64,000 nucleotides of DNA from SZUA-584 sp041656035 (GTDB lineage: Bacteria > Bacillota > Clostridia > Christensenellales > SZUA-584): positions 69,590-133,589 of the forward strand of contig CAZPHS010000003.1 in assembly GCA_964586785.1 (NCBI GenBank). Direction: 5' to 3'. Below, in pieces: positions 41,663-50,604 of the stretch. The notes beneath the pieces are model-generated. The model was not told where the DNA came from and searched no databases. It was given only the letters and a program-made list of their open reading frames with translations. Both the position numbers and the translations under genes were made by a program. Within the stretch, counting starts at the first letter, position 1. Each line of letters begins with the position of its first letter.

Positions 41663-42328
41663 ATGAACCGTTTTGTTCCCGAAATTCAGGGTACATTGAG
41701 AAGACATATGGTAAGGGTTCCCGAGGCTATAAACGAAGTCAGCGGAATTCGTATATTCGGCAAGACAATAAAATCGCTCGTGTTTACAACGGACGTGGCG
41801 CTTATCAAAAACTGCAACGCGAACGCCGTTATCGCCGTTTATCCTTTTACGCCACAGCCCGTTATATCGCACGCGCTGATAACCGTATCTGACATTCCGG
41901 TTTTCTGCGGTGTTGGGGGAGGCACAACAACAGGCAAACGCGTAATCAACCTTGCGATGGACGCGGAATTCCAGGGAGCCATAGGCATTGTCGTCAACGC
42001 CCCTACGCCTAACGAGACCATATTAAGCCTTAAAAACCGCATAGATATACCCATAGTTGTTACCGTTGTTTCGGAGCATGAGGATATAGGCGCGAGAATC
42101 AGAGCCGGCGCGTCCATACTTAATGTTTCCGGCGCGTCAAAATCACCGCAGATTGTGAAAAAGATACGCGAGAGATTCCCCGAGGTTCCTATAATAGCTA
42201 CCGGCGGTCCAAATAACGATTCAATAAACAGAACCATAGAAGCGGGCGCCAACGCAATAACTTACACTCCGCCGACATCCGCCGAGATATTTAAAAGTCT
42301 TATGGAAAAATACCGCGACCAATTCTAG
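41663..42328 (+). CDS. TIM-barrel protein of the NanE/epimerase-like type
   Basis: A 221-residue (beta/alpha)8 protein annotated in relatives simply as hydrolase. Repeating beta strands end in phosphate-binding-like loops: VCGVGGG-type stretch near residue 82, IIATGGPNNDSI near 180 and EAGANAITYTPP near 200. These resemble N-acetylmannosamine-6-phosphate epimerase and other phosphosugar-binding barrels, but the catalytic residues cannot be named. Start chosen at the ATG after GAGGAG with nine-base spacing; the upstream ATG at 41624 has no site. Confidence 0.7.
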   Translation: MNRFVPEIQGTLRRHMVRVPEAINEVSGIRIFGKTIKSLVFTTDVALIKNCNANAVIAVYPFTPQPVISHALITVSDIPVFCGVGGGTTTGKRVINLAMDAEFQGAIGIVVNAPTPNETILSLKNRIDIPIVVTVVSEHEDIGARIRAGASILNVSGASKSPQIVKKIRERFPEVPIIATGGPNNDSINRTIEAGANAITYTPPTSAEIFKSLMEKYRDQF

Positions 42329-42336
42329 CTGTTTGT

Positions 42337-42708
42337 TCAGCCGTTTTTTATATGCTCGCCGGTTATAAGCATAAAATTATCGCCGTCCGTCCATAACCGC
42401 TCAAGACCGTAGAATTCACGTTCCTGTCTGTGAAAAATATGAATAAGTATATCGCCGTAATCAATAACTATCCAGCGGCCTTCGCGATAACCCTCAATGC
42501 GAAGCCGGTTTCTGCCGGCTTTGGCCATATGGTCTTGAACTTCATCGCATAAGGATTTAACATGCACGTCGGAGCGACCGCTTGCGAGTATGAAGTAATC
42601 CGCGACAATAGTTAAGTTAGAGACATGAATAAGCCTTACGTCCTCGGCTTTGTTCATGAATAAAAGCTTGGCCGCGTTTTGCACTTCGTCACTGAAATTG
42701 TGTTTCAA
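42337..42708 (-). CDS. rsfS: Ribosome silencing factor RsfS
   Basis: A 123-residue protein that binds uL14 on the 50S subunit and blocks subunit joining when nutrients are short. It has the RsfS pattern VSNLTIVADYFILASGRSDVHVKSLCDEV then GRWIVIDYGDILIHIFHRQEREFYGLERLW. Typical length. It follows yqeK by four bases and forms the nadD-yqeK-rsfS operon common in Firmicutes. Confidence 0.95.
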   Translation of the reverse strand: MKHNFSDEVQNAAKLLFMNKAEDVRLIHVSNLTIVADYFILASGRSDVHVKSLCDEVQDHMAKAGRNRLRIEGYREGRWIVIDYGDILIHIFHRQEREFYGLERLWTDGDNFMLITGEHIKNG

Positions 42709-42712
42709 ATTT

Positions 42713-43282
42713 TTATTTTTCCTCCTCTTTAAATAAATCGTTGTATGCTTTTACGCTGTTGGGGTGAAGCGCGAAACCCTTGCGTTTCACAAATTCCATA
42801 ACTTTTTGCAGCGCGAGACGCATAGCCAGGTCAACGTCTTTTTTCGCGAGTTCCCTTATATCGTCCAAATCGTCAAATTTACGGGAAGGCTCTGTTAAAT
42901 CCGCGATATACACTATCTTCTCAAGCCGCGACATACCGGCGCGTCCCGTCGTGTGCCAGCGTATGGCGTTTAAAACGTCTTCGTCGGTTATGCCGAAAAG
43001 CTTATTGGCCATTGCCGCGCCCAGTCTTCCGTGAAGCAGCTCCTTGTTGTTTTGTTCGTACTCGTCGGCGGAGACGCGGTAATCTTCGGCGGTTTTCGCA
43101 ATCGCCTCGCCGCTCAGTCCCTTGGCTATATCATGCAAAAGCCCCGCCATATATGCCTTGCGCTCGTCTTCGCCGTGTATTTTCGCGAGCGTCGAAGCCA
43201 TACTCGCCGTTTTCAAAGAATGTTCCGTTCTTTGCGGGTCAAGATTGTCGTGCAGAAAAGTAATTATATCATCAATCAGCAT
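42713..43282 (-). CDS. yqeK: HD-domain Ap4A hydrolase YqeK
   Basis: A 189-residue HD protein. The metal motifs are H in RTEHSLKTAS, HD in GLLHDIAKG and D in YIADLTEPSR. In B. subtilis, YqeK hydrolyses diadenosine tetraphosphate symmetrically. The start overlaps nadD by 11 bases. The position between nadD and rsfS is conserved across Firmicutes and supports the call. Confidence 0.93.
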   Translation of the reverse strand: MLIDDIITFLHDNLDPQRTEHSLKTASMASTLAKIHGEDERKAYMAGLLHDIAKGLSGEAIAKTAEDYRVSADEYEQNNKELLHGRLGAAMANKLFGITDEDVLNAIRWHTTGRAGMSRLEKIVYIADLTEPSRKFDDLDDIRELAKKDVDLAMRLALQKVMEFVKRKGFALHPNSVKAYNDLFKEEEK

Positions 43283-43949
43283 CGGCGCCTCTTTTTTCGT
43301 ATAAACGGTTACATAAAATATAATCGGCTACGGGTTTTGGCACAAGCCCCTCTGAAAGTTTATTTTCGGCGGCCTGCATACGCACAAGAGAAGATGATAT
43401 ATCGGGGCCGCGCTCGCGCGAGAGGTGTATTTTATGACCGTATTTTTTGTTAAGCCTCTCCGCGAAATGTGTAACAAGAAGTTTTTCCTGTCCCGGGCGC
43501 GGAATACATATAAAATTCGTAAGAGTCATCACGCGGTCTATACGTTTCCAAGTCTCAAGCTCGAAAAGCGTATCCGTTCCTATAATATAATAATATTCCG
43601 CGTTGGCGTCCCTGCCCGCTATAAGCTCTAAAGTATCCGCGGTATACGTTATGCCGCCGCGTCCGGTTTCTATTGTGCTTAAGCTGAAACGGTTTTCGGA
43701 CGATATTGCCAGCTTTAGCATCTCAAGCCGGTGGCGGGACGAGGCTATTTGTTCGTTTGGTTTATGCGGGGGCGTGCCCAAAGGGAGAAAAATAACCTCG
43801 CCAAGCATAAATTCATATAAAGCGATATAGGCAATGCTTATGTGGCCGTTGTGTACCGGATTAAACGAGCCGCCGAGTATTCCTATTCTTTTTTGTTTTT
43901 GCTGCAAGCAGATAGTTTCGAAAGAGGAGTATTCCTCATAAGCCCGCAT
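43272..43949 (-). CDS. nadD: Nicotinate-nucleotide adenylyltransferase
   Basis: A 225-residue enzyme that makes deamido-NAD+ from nicotinate mononucleotide and ATP. Nucleotidyltransferase motifs are visible: GGSFNPVHNGHIS, PPHKPNEQ and ISSSLVR. Residues 1-20 are an N-terminal extension absent from most family members, but GGAAAGGAAAAA lies before its ATG, so it may be real. It is the first gene of the nadD-yqeK-rsfS set. Confidence 0.95.
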   Translation of the reverse strand: MRAYEEYSSFETICLQQKQKRIGILGGSFNPVHNGHISIAYIALYEFMLGEVIFLPLGTPPHKPNEQIASSRHRLEMLKLAISSENRFSLSTIETGRGGITYTADTLELIAGRDANAEYYYIIGTDTLFELETWKRIDRVMTLTNFICIPRPGQEKLLVTHFAERLNKKYGHKIHLSRERGPDISSSLVRMQAAENKLSEGLVPKPVADYILCNRLYEKRGADAD

Positions 43950-44074
43950 GGTTTTTCCTTTCCGGCGGTTTTATTATCTAATATTATACAACGTCAAAAA
44001 ATTTATAACAAGACTGTGCAAGTATACAAAACAATGCATATGTCTATAATCATTTTTAAGGAGGCGGTTTTAAT

Positions 44075-44932
44075 ATGAACTCTAAGGTATACGGCTGTTA
44101 TCTTAAAAAAATGTACGGCGGAAGAACCGTTTTCGCGCGCTTTTTTGATTTTGTTATGCTAAGGGCGCTGCTTCTTACGGGGCTGTTTCTGTTATTTTTG
44201 CATTTTAGCAAATCACTGACCACGGCGCTGCTTGTCTCTATTTTTTTAACCATGGCCGTAAGCATATTTCTATTTACTTACAGAACTAAGAAGGCGGAAC
44301 GCTATATAAAAAAGGATATAGCCGATTTGAAAAGAAAATGCCTTCTTGAATCATTAACATTAATGGACTTAAACGAATTCGCCGGTTATATGGGCAGGCT
44401 GTTCGGCGGCTTTAAAGAAACTTCGTATATAAACGGCGGTTTTTTTGCGGAAAATGAAGACGGATACTTTTTTGCTTTGCATAACCATCCCGGCACAAAA
44501 TGTGACACAGATAATATAATAGAAATACTGCGCGGAAACAGGGGTAAGAAAATAACCATAATATCATTGTCGGAATTTACCAACGCGGCTAAAGCGCTGT
44601 GCAAATACGAGGGGTACAGCGTAAAGCTTATCGGCGGGGCGGAGGTGCTGGCTATAGCGTCTAAGGCGGATATGCTGCCGGATGAGAGCGCGGCGCAGAA
44701 AAAAGCCGAAGAAGAGATGGAATATAATATAATTACAATAAGCAAAATAAAGGACGCGGCGGTCAGCCAAAAAAAGGTTAAGGCTTATACGCTGTGCGGG
44801 CTCGCCGCTGTATTTTGGCCTTTTGTAACCGGATTTAAGTTCTATTATCCCGTTATTGCCGCGGCTTGCTTTTTTCTCGCGGCAGTCTCCCGAAGAAAGA
44901 GCCGTGATTCTAAAGGTTCGGCAAGCGCTTAA
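44075..44932 (+). CDS. Membrane protein with restriction endonuclease-like core
   Basis: A 285-residue protein with two N-terminal transmembrane segments (about 28-66), a soluble core (about 90-215) and two C-terminal transmembrane segments (about 238-275). The soluble core has a strand-helix order of the Mrr/PD-(D/E)xK superfamily (GYFFALHNHPGT, TIISLSEFTNAAKALCKYEGYSVKLIGGAEVLA), but no E/D-x-K catalytic triad is evident. Function unknown; an inactive nuclease-like sensor domain is conceivable. AAGGAGGCGG precedes the ATG. It lies between nadD and rny with no relative nearby. Confidence 0.65.
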   Translation: MNSKVYGCYLKKMYGGRTVFARFFDFVMLRALLLTGLFLLFLHFSKSLTTALLVSIFLTMAVSIFLFTYRTKKAERYIKKDIADLKRKCLLESLTLMDLNEFAGYMGRLFGGFKETSYINGGFFAENEDGYFFALHNHPGTKCDTDNIIEILRGNRGKKITIISLSEFTNAAKALCKYEGYSVKLIGGAEVLAIASKADMLPDESAAQKKAEEEMEYNIITISKIKDAAVSQKKVKAYTLCGLAAVFWPFVTGFKFYYPVIAAACFFLAAVSRRKSRDSKGSASA

Positions 44933-44938
44933 CTTAAC

Positions 44939-44967
44939 TTGACAAAAAACATGACAGATAATAAAAT
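44939..44967 (+). promoter_or_regulatory. Sigma-A promoter of rny
   Basis: TTGACA (44939-44944), 17-bp spacer, TAAAAT (44962-44967). It gives a leader of about 185 bases. Confidence 0.75.
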
Positions 44968-45033
44968 TGATTAAGATTTCTAATATGAGGAATTAGGTCT
45001 TCTTAAAGACGTTACTTTCCAATATGAAATCGT

Positions 45034-45072
45034 TAACGGTTGTTATAATCGGAAACGGATTATGATCCGTTA
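45034..45072 (+). promoter_or_regulatory. Hairpin in the rny leader
   Basis: TAACGG/CCGTTA outer stem and ATAATC/GATTAT inner stem form a two-part hairpin. No T-run follows. Autoregulatory cleavage or stability element is possible. Confidence 0.4.
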
Positions 45073-45158
45073 GGTGTTTATGCAGATATACATTGCAATC
45101 TAAGGTTTTGGGGGTATATTTGCGCTAAAACTTAATAAAAGGAGGTGCAGGACACTCA

Positions 45159-46697
45159 GTGGATGTTTGGCATATAGCGCTGCCTCTTGCTGCTGTTATA
45201 GCCGGCTTGTTTATAGGATATGTATACAGAAGAAACATTGCCGAAGCTAAGGTTGGCAGAGCGGAAGAATCCGTAAGACGTCTTGTGGCCGACGCGCAGA
45301 AAAAAGCGGAGGCTGTAAAGAAAGAAACGGTGTTGGAAGCCAAAGAAGAAATCCATACATTGAGAGTCGAATTTGACAAGGAATCCAAAGAAAGACGCAG
45401 TGAAATCCAAAGAATCGAGAGAAGGTTAGCCCAGCGTGAAGAAACACTGGATAAAAAGATAGCAAGTGTTGAAGCGAAAGAGGAACAAGTCGGGAAGAGT
45501 TTAAAAGACGTCACAAAACGCAAAGAGGATATAGAGCGTATATTCGAACAGCAGGTTCAGCAGCTTGAGAAGGTATCCGATATGACGGTTGACGACGCGA
45601 AAGCTCTTTTGCTTGAAAAGGTCGAGCAGGAAGCACGGCGCGATATGGCCGTGTATGTAAGGGAAATCGAACACCGCGCGAAAGAGGAGGCGGATAAGAA
45701 ATCCCGCGAGATAATCAGCAGCGCCATACAAAAATACGCGGCCGACCATGTAGCTGAAAATACCGTGTCTGTTGTGGCATTGCCCAACGATGAAATGAAG
45801 GGCAGAATTATCGGAAGAGAGGGGCGCAATATACGCGCTCTTGAAACGGCAACGGGTATAGACCTTATTATAGACGATACTCCCGAGGCCGTGATATTAT
45901 CCGGTTTTGATCCTATCAGGAGAGAAGTGGCGCGTATAGCGCTTGAAAAACTCATCATTGACGGCAGAATACATCCCGCGCGCATAGAGGAAATGGTTAA
46001 AAAAGCGCGCAAGGATGTTGAAAAGGAGGTTCGGGACGCTGGAGAGCAGGCGGCGTTTGACACCGGCATACATAATTTGCATCCCGAAATAATAAAACTC
46101 CTCGGCAGGCTGAAATATCGTACCAGCTATGGGCAAAACGTACTTAAACACTCGCTTGAGGTTGCGCATCTTTCAGCGGTAATGGCCGCTGAGCTTGGCG
46201 CGAACATTAAACTGGCAAAACGCGGCGGTCTGCTGCACGATATAGGCAAGGCTGTAGACCATGAAGTTGAAGGGCCTCATATTCAGATTGGGGCGGATTT
46301 GGCTAAGAAATACAGGGAAAGCGCGGACGTGGTGCATTGCATACAGGCGCACCACGGGGATATAGAGGCGCAGACCGTGGAGGCCGTGCTTGTGCAGTCG
46401 GCAGACGCCATATCGGCGGCAAGACCGGGCGCAAGAAGGGAAACTCTCGAAAATTATATTAAAAGGCTGGAAGCTTTGGAGGAAATCGCAAATTCGTTTT
46501 CAGGTGTCGAAAAGTGTTATGCCATACAGGCCGGACGCGAAGTTCGAATACTTGTTAAACCCGAAGATGTGGATGATGCGGGAATGCATTTGATGGCAAA
46601 AGACATCGTTAAAAAGATTGAGAACGACCTTGACTATCCGGGACAGATAAAGGTGAACGTTATAAGAGAAACAAGGTCTATCGATTTCGCAAAGTAA
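45159..46697 (+). CDS. rny: Ribonuclease Y
   Basis: A 512-residue membrane-anchored endoribonuclease that starts mRNA decay in Firmicutes. An N-terminal transmembrane helix (residues 4-20), a long coiled coil (25-200), a KH domain (GRIIGREGRNIRALE, about 215-280) and an HD domain (HSLEVAHLS ... GLLHDIGKAVDHE, about 330-420) follow in the standard order. GTG start is preceded by GGAGGTG at 11 bases. It has its own promoter and a terminator at 46702. Confidence 0.97.
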   Translation: MDVWHIALPLAAVIAGLFIGYVYRRNIAEAKVGRAEESVRRLVADAQKKAEAVKKETVLEAKEEIHTLRVEFDKESKERRSEIQRIERRLAQREETLDKKIASVEAKEEQVGKSLKDVTKRKEDIERIFEQQVQQLEKVSDMTVDDAKALLLEKVEQEARRDMAVYVREIEHRAKEEADKKSREIISSAIQKYAADHVAENTVSVVALPNDEMKGRIIGREGRNIRALETATGIDLIIDDTPEAVILSGFDPIRREVARIALEKLIIDGRIHPARIEEMVKKARKDVEKEVRDAGEQAAFDTGIHNLHPEIIKLLGRLKYRTSYGQNVLKHSLEVAHLSAVMAAELGANIKLAKRGGLLHDIGKAVDHEVEGPHIQIGADLAKKYRESADVVHCIQAHHGDIEAQTVEAVLVQSADAISAARPGARRETLENYIKRLEALEEIANSFSGVEKCYAIQAGREVRILVKPEDVDDAGMHLMAKDIVKKIENDLDYPGQIKVNVIRETRSIDFAK

Positions 46698-46701
46698 ACA
46701 T

Positions 46702-46729
46702 AAGGGGCTGCAGAACTTGCAGCCCTTTT
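46702..46729 (+). terminator. Terminator of rny
   Basis: Eleven-base stem (46702-46712 with 46718-46728, one G-U pair), GAACT loop and T-run. Confidence 0.85.
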
Positions 46730-46750
46730 ACATTGCCGGGAGGTGCTAAT

Positions 46751-47662
46751 GTGGTAAGAATTGCGGATGCCCATTGTGATTTTTTGTCTTTTTGCGTAAT
46801 CAAAGACGATAACGCGCGGCTTTACGACCATGTGGATTTAAGCCGTCTTATTATTGGCGGCGTCGCCCTTCAGGTTTTTGCCGTTTGGACGCCGCCGGAC
46901 AGCGCAAACCGTATGCGGCTTTCTTTTTCACAGATTGATTTTCTCGATAATTTTGCAGCGGGCAGCGAAGGCATTGTCCGCCTGTGTACGGAAAAGCGGC
47001 GCCTGCGCGACAACCGGAATATTTCCGCCATATTGGCTATAGAAGGCGGCTCTTGCATAGAATGCGGAATAAACGCCATACGGAGCGTATACGAAAGAGG
47101 CGCCCGTATAATGAGCCTTACATGGAACGAGGAGAACGATTTTGCTTTCGGCTGCGGACACAAAAGCGGGGGAGTGAAGCAAAAGGGCTTAGAAGCTATT
47201 GAGCTTCTAAACTCGCTTAACATCGCCCTTGATCTTTCGCATATAAACGAGCGCGGCTTTTACGACGCGCTTGAGGCTTATAAGCGCGCTCCGTGCGCCA
47301 CGCATTCGTGCGCGTATTCTTTATGCAAATCGCCGCGCAATTTAAAAGACGAGCAGATAACCGCCATAATAAACAAAAACGGCTTTATAGGCATAAACTT
47401 TTACAACGCTTTTTTAGGCGGAGATATCGTTACGGTCAACAGCATACTCGAGCATATAGAGCATGTGCTGTGCTTGGGCGGAAAAGACGCCGTAGGCTTC
47501 GGCAGCGACTTCTGCGGCGTTACCGAAACGCCTAAAGGACTAAAATCGGCTGCCGATTTTCAGATAATACCCGAAACCATGGCGCGGCGCGGTTACACGG
47601 ACGAACTGATTAATAAAATTTGCTATGGCAATTTTGCCTCTTATATATTACAATTTTTATAA
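46751..47662 (+). CDS. M19-family membrane dipeptidase-like peptidase
   Basis: A 303-residue zinc dipeptidase of the renal-dipeptidase family. Metal ligands are visible: HCD in ADAHCDF (residues 8-10), E in AIEGG, HS in LSHINE and ATHSCAYS, and D in GFGSDFCG. No signal peptide. It should cleave dipeptides in the cytosol. Start at GTG is used because GGGAGGTGC precedes it by seven bases; a TTG six codons earlier overlaps that site. It is followed by purB 25 bases on. Confidence 0.88.
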   Translation: MVRIADAHCDFLSFCVIKDDNARLYDHVDLSRLIIGGVALQVFAVWTPPDSANRMRLSFSQIDFLDNFAAGSEGIVRLCTEKRRLRDNRNISAILAIEGGSCIECGINAIRSVYERGARIMSLTWNEENDFAFGCGHKSGGVKQKGLEAIELLNSLNIALDLSHINERGFYDALEAYKRAPCATHSCAYSLCKSPRNLKDEQITAIINKNGFIGINFYNAFLGGDIVTVNSILEHIEHVLCLGGKDAVGFGSDFCGVTETPKGLKSAADFQIIPETMARRGYTDELINKICYGNFASYILQFL

Positions 47663-47687
47663 CAGAAAAAATCAAGGCGGCCTTTAT

Positions 47688-49118
47688 ATGAAAGAGTTAT
47701 ATGAGAATCCTTTAACGGCCAGGTACGCGTCTAAAGAAATGGCGGCCGTATTCTCCGATGAGCATAAGTTTAAAACGTGGCGGAAACTATGGATAGCTCT
47801 CGCGGAATGCGAGATGGAGCTTGGACTGCCGATTACAGATTCGCAGATAAATGAGCTTAAACTAAAAGCGGACGATATAAATTATGACGTCGCGCAAGAG
47901 AGGGAGAAAATAGTGCGGCATGACGTTATGGCGCATGTTTACGCGTACGGGCTGCAGTGCCCCAAGGCTAAACCGATAATCCATCTTGGGGCGACAAGCT
48001 GTTATGTCGGCGATAATACCGATTTGCTGCTTATGCATGAGGCTTTGGGCATTATTGAGCGAAAGCTTGTGTGCGTTATGGATAACCTCTCAAAGTTCGC
48101 CGATAAGTATAAGCACATGCCAACGCTTGGGTTTACGCATTATCAGCCGGCGCAGCTTACAACGGTGGGTAAACGGGCTGCTCTTTGGATATACGATTTG
48201 CTTGCCGACTACAATCAAATACGGCGGATAAAAAAAAATTTTCTTCTTCGCGGCGCCAAAGGCACAACGGGAACGGGCGCCGGCTTCCTCTCATTGTTTG
48301 ACGGGGACGAGCGAAAGGTTATGGCTCTCGATAAAGCGGTATGCAAAAAACTCGGGTTCGAATCGTCGTTCCCCGTTACGGGGCAAACATACCCGCGAAA
48401 GTTTGATACCGTCGTTATAAACGCGCTGGCTCTTATCGCCCAGAGCGCGTATAAATTCAGCAATGATTTGCGGCTGCTTCAGGGCATGAAGGAAATAGAA
48501 GAGCCGTTTGAAGCCGGTCAAATAGGCTCCTCCGCAATGGCATATAAAAGAAACCCCATGCGCAGCGAAAGGATGGGAGCTTTATGCCGTTTTGTTCTTT
48601 CAATGCCAATAAACGCGTCCGTTACGGCTTCCACACAATGGTTCGAGCGCACGCTTGACGATTCCGCGAACAGAAGGCTTGTTATACCACAGAGCTTTCT
48701 TGCCGTTGACGCGGTTTTAAACCTGTATCTTAATATAACTGGCGGGCTTGTGGTGTACGAGAATGTGATAAGCAAGCATGTCAAGCGGGAGCTGCCCTTT
48801 ATGGCTACGGAAAACATACTTATGGAAGCCGTAAAGCGCGGGGGAGACAGGCAGGAGCTTCATGAAAAGTTACGCGTATATTCCATGCAGGCCGCGTCGC
48901 GCGTAAAAAAAGACGGGCTTGACAACAATCTTTTAGAGCTTATAAAAAATGATTCGGCGTTCTCTCTCTCGCCCGATGAAATAGTCTCCATTACAGACCC
49001 GCAAAAATTCACGGGCTGCGCCGCTTTGCAAACGCGCGAATTTATAGATAAATATATAAAGCCCGTGCTTGACGAAAACGCAAAAAAGCTTGGCTTGCGG
49101 GGAGAAGTGAACGTATAG
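47688..49118 (+). CDS. purB: Adenylosuccinate lyase
   Basis: A 476-residue enzyme that acts twice in purine synthesis, cleaving SAICAR and adenylosuccinate to release fumarate. It has GATSCYVGDNTD, the TLGFTHYQPAQLT stretch and the fumarase/aspartase signature SSAMAYKRNPMRSE that carries the catalytic loop Ser. Length is normal. ATG follows AAGGCGG weakly. No other purine gene lies in the window, so it is outside a pur operon. Confidence 0.97.
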   Translation: MKELYENPLTARYASKEMAAVFSDEHKFKTWRKLWIALAECEMELGLPITDSQINELKLKADDINYDVAQEREKIVRHDVMAHVYAYGLQCPKAKPIIHLGATSCYVGDNTDLLLMHEALGIIERKLVCVMDNLSKFADKYKHMPTLGFTHYQPAQLTTVGKRAALWIYDLLADYNQIRRIKKNFLLRGAKGTTGTGAGFLSLFDGDERKVMALDKAVCKKLGFESSFPVTGQTYPRKFDTVVINALALIAQSAYKFSNDLRLLQGMKEIEEPFEAGQIGSSAMAYKRNPMRSERMGALCRFVLSMPINASVTASTQWFERTLDDSANRRLVIPQSFLAVDAVLNLYLNITGGLVVYENVISKHVKRELPFMATENILMEAVKRGGDRQELHEKLRVYSMQAASRVKKDGLDNNLLELIKNDSAFSLSPDEIVSITDPQKFTGCAALQTREFIDKYIKPVLDENAKKLGLRGEVNV

Positions 49119-49133
49119 CCGTAATAATAAAAA

Positions 49134-49153
49134 AAGCGCCCGTTAAGGCGCTT
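49134..49153 (-). terminator. Terminator of tRNA-Trp
   Basis: AAGCGCC/GGCGCTT (49134-49140 and 49147-49153) with a T-run on the minus strand, starting directly at the 3' end of the tRNA. Confidence 0.7.
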
Positions 49154-49227
49154 GGCAGGGGAGACGCGACTCGAACACGCAACCCTCGGTTTTGGAGACC
49201 GATGCTCTACCATTGAGCCACTCCCCT
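49153..49227 (-). tRNA. tRNA-Trp (CCA)
   Basis: Acceptor AGGGGAG/CTCCCCT is a perfect 7 bp, the anticodon stem TCGGT/ACCGA carries loop CTCCAAA with anticodon CCA, the T arm GTTCGAGTC is standard, discriminator G is followed by an encoded CCA. It is a solitary tRNA, antisense to its flanking genes. Confidence 0.95.
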
Positions 49228-49289
49228 TTGTTTTAAGACAATCGGTATTATAAACAATTTACTATCAATCGTCAATAGGAGGAAATAAT

Positions 49290-50099
49290 ATGACGACATA
49301 CGCCGTGGGTTTTATAGGCGCAGGGAACATGGCTTATGCCATAATAAAAGGCTGCGCGGAAAAAGGAATTATTGATACGAAAAACATATTCGTATTTGAC
49401 ATTGACGGCAATAAAACGGAAGATATCCGCGAAAAGTTCGGCGTTTTGCCCGTATGCTCCGTCTCAAAGCTGTGCGGCAAGAGCGATATTATAATACTCG
49501 CGATTAAACCAAACGTGATTGAATCCGTGCTTGCCGATATAAAAGATTTTACAGGCGGAAAAACGATTGTATCCATAGCTGCCGGCTGGAGCGCGGAAAA
49601 GATACGTAAAATCATTGGTACAGACAAGCGTGTTTGCCGTATAATGCCCAACACGCCTTTAACGGTGGGGGAGGGCATGAGCGTTTTTGAGACGCCTTGC
49701 GAAATAGAGGACGATAAAAAAAGACTTATAGAAAGTATATTTTCTTCGCTCGGGCAGATTGACTCCGCTCCGGCCGCGGCTATGGACGCGGTTACGGCGG
49801 TATCCGGAAGCGGACCGGCATATGTTTTTATGATGATAGAAGCGTTGGCGGACGCGGGAGTTTTGTGCGGCTTAACGCGCGCGCAGGCGACAAAGCTCGC
49901 GGCGCAAACGGTGCTCGGCTCCGCCAAAATGGTGCTTTTAACCGGCAGCCATCCCGGAGCGCTTAAAGACGCCGTATGCTCTCCCGGCGGCACTACCATA
50001 GAGGCGGTAAAATCGCTTGAACGGGACGGCTTTAGGGGCGCTCTAATAAAAGCGGTTGAAAAATGCGCGGCTAAATCCAAATCGATGTCTGATAAATGA
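49290..50099 (+). CDS. proC: Pyrroline-5-carboxylate reductase
   Basis: A 269-residue enzyme for the last step of proline synthesis, reducing pyrroline-5-carboxylate with NAD(P)H. The Rossmann motif is GFIGAGNMAYAI, with MPNTPLTVGEGM and the C-terminal signature ALKDAVCSPGGTTIEAVKSLE. GGAGGAAAT precedes ATG. The stop overlaps rnhA by four bases. Confidence 0.95.
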   Translation: MTTYAVGFIGAGNMAYAIIKGCAEKGIIDTKNIFVFDIDGNKTEDIREKFGVLPVCSVSKLCGKSDIIILAIKPNVIESVLADIKDFTGGKTIVSIAAGWSAEKIRKIIGTDKRVCRIMPNTPLTVGEGMSVFETPCEIEDDKKRLIESIFSSLGQIDSAPAAAMDAVTAVSGSGPAYVFMMIEALADAGVLCGLTRAQATKLAAQTVLGSAKMVLLTGSHPGALKDAVCSPGGTTIEAVKSLERDGFRGALIKAVEKCAAKSKSMSDK

Positions 50100-50530
50100 A
50101 AAAGGTAAATATATACACTGACGGCGCGTGCTCCGGCAATCCCGGCCCGGGTGGCTGGGCGGCGGTGCTGATATACAAGGGCAGAGAAAAGCAAATTTCC
50201 GGTTTTAAGCCGGAGACAACCAACAACCGCATGGAATTAACGGCCGTCTTAAAAGCTTTGCGCGCGCTTAAAGAGCCGTGTTTAGTTACGGTGCATACAG
50301 ACAGCGCGTACATACAAAAAGCCTTTGAACAGGGCTGGATAAACCGCTGGGAACAAAACGGCTGGAAAACCACGGCGAAAAAGCCCGTTGAAAATCAGGA
50401 TTTGTGGAAGGATATACTCGCCGTCGCGGGCGAACACGAGGTATCTTTTATTAAGGTTAAGGGGCATTCGGACGATAAGTACAATAATTTGTGCGATTCG
50501 CTTGCCAAGAAGGCAATAGAGCGGGTATAA
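50096..50530 (+). CDS. rnhA: Ribonuclease HI
   Basis: A 144-residue enzyme that cuts RNA in RNA:DNA hybrids. It has the DGACSGNPGPGGWA, NNRMELTAV, HTDSAY and GHSDDKYNNLCDSLA motifs, holding all four Asp/Glu/Asp/Asp catalytic residues. ATG overlaps the proC stop, so the two are translationally coupled. Confidence 0.96.
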   Translation: MKKVNIYTDGACSGNPGPGGWAAVLIYKGREKQISGFKPETTNNRMELTAVLKALRALKEPCLVTVHTDSAYIQKAFEQGWINRWEQNGWKTTAKKPVENQDLWKDILAVAGEHEVSFIKVKGHSDDKYNNLCDSLAKKAIERV

Positions 50531-50541
50531 TGAATAATACA

Positions 50542-50573
50542 ACTATGCGCAAAATGCAAGTTTTGCGCATAGT
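50542..50573. repeat. 13-6-13 inverted repeat before tyrosine recombinase
   Basis: ACTATGCGCAAAA (50542-50554) and its perfect complement (50561-50573) flank a 6-base centre TGCAAG. It lies twelve bases after rnhA and 30 bases before the recombinase. There is no T-run after it, so a terminator is unlikely. Arm and centre lengths match a tyrosine recombinase core site. Confidence 0.65.
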
Positions 50574-50604
50574 ATGCCTCTGTTTCTCATTGGAAGGATA
50601 CAAT

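Noticed and set aside
49334..50194. 286-codon minus-strand frame over proC
   Set aside because: Antisense shadow of proC, rich in Ser/Ala as frame artefacts are; proC motifs are certain.
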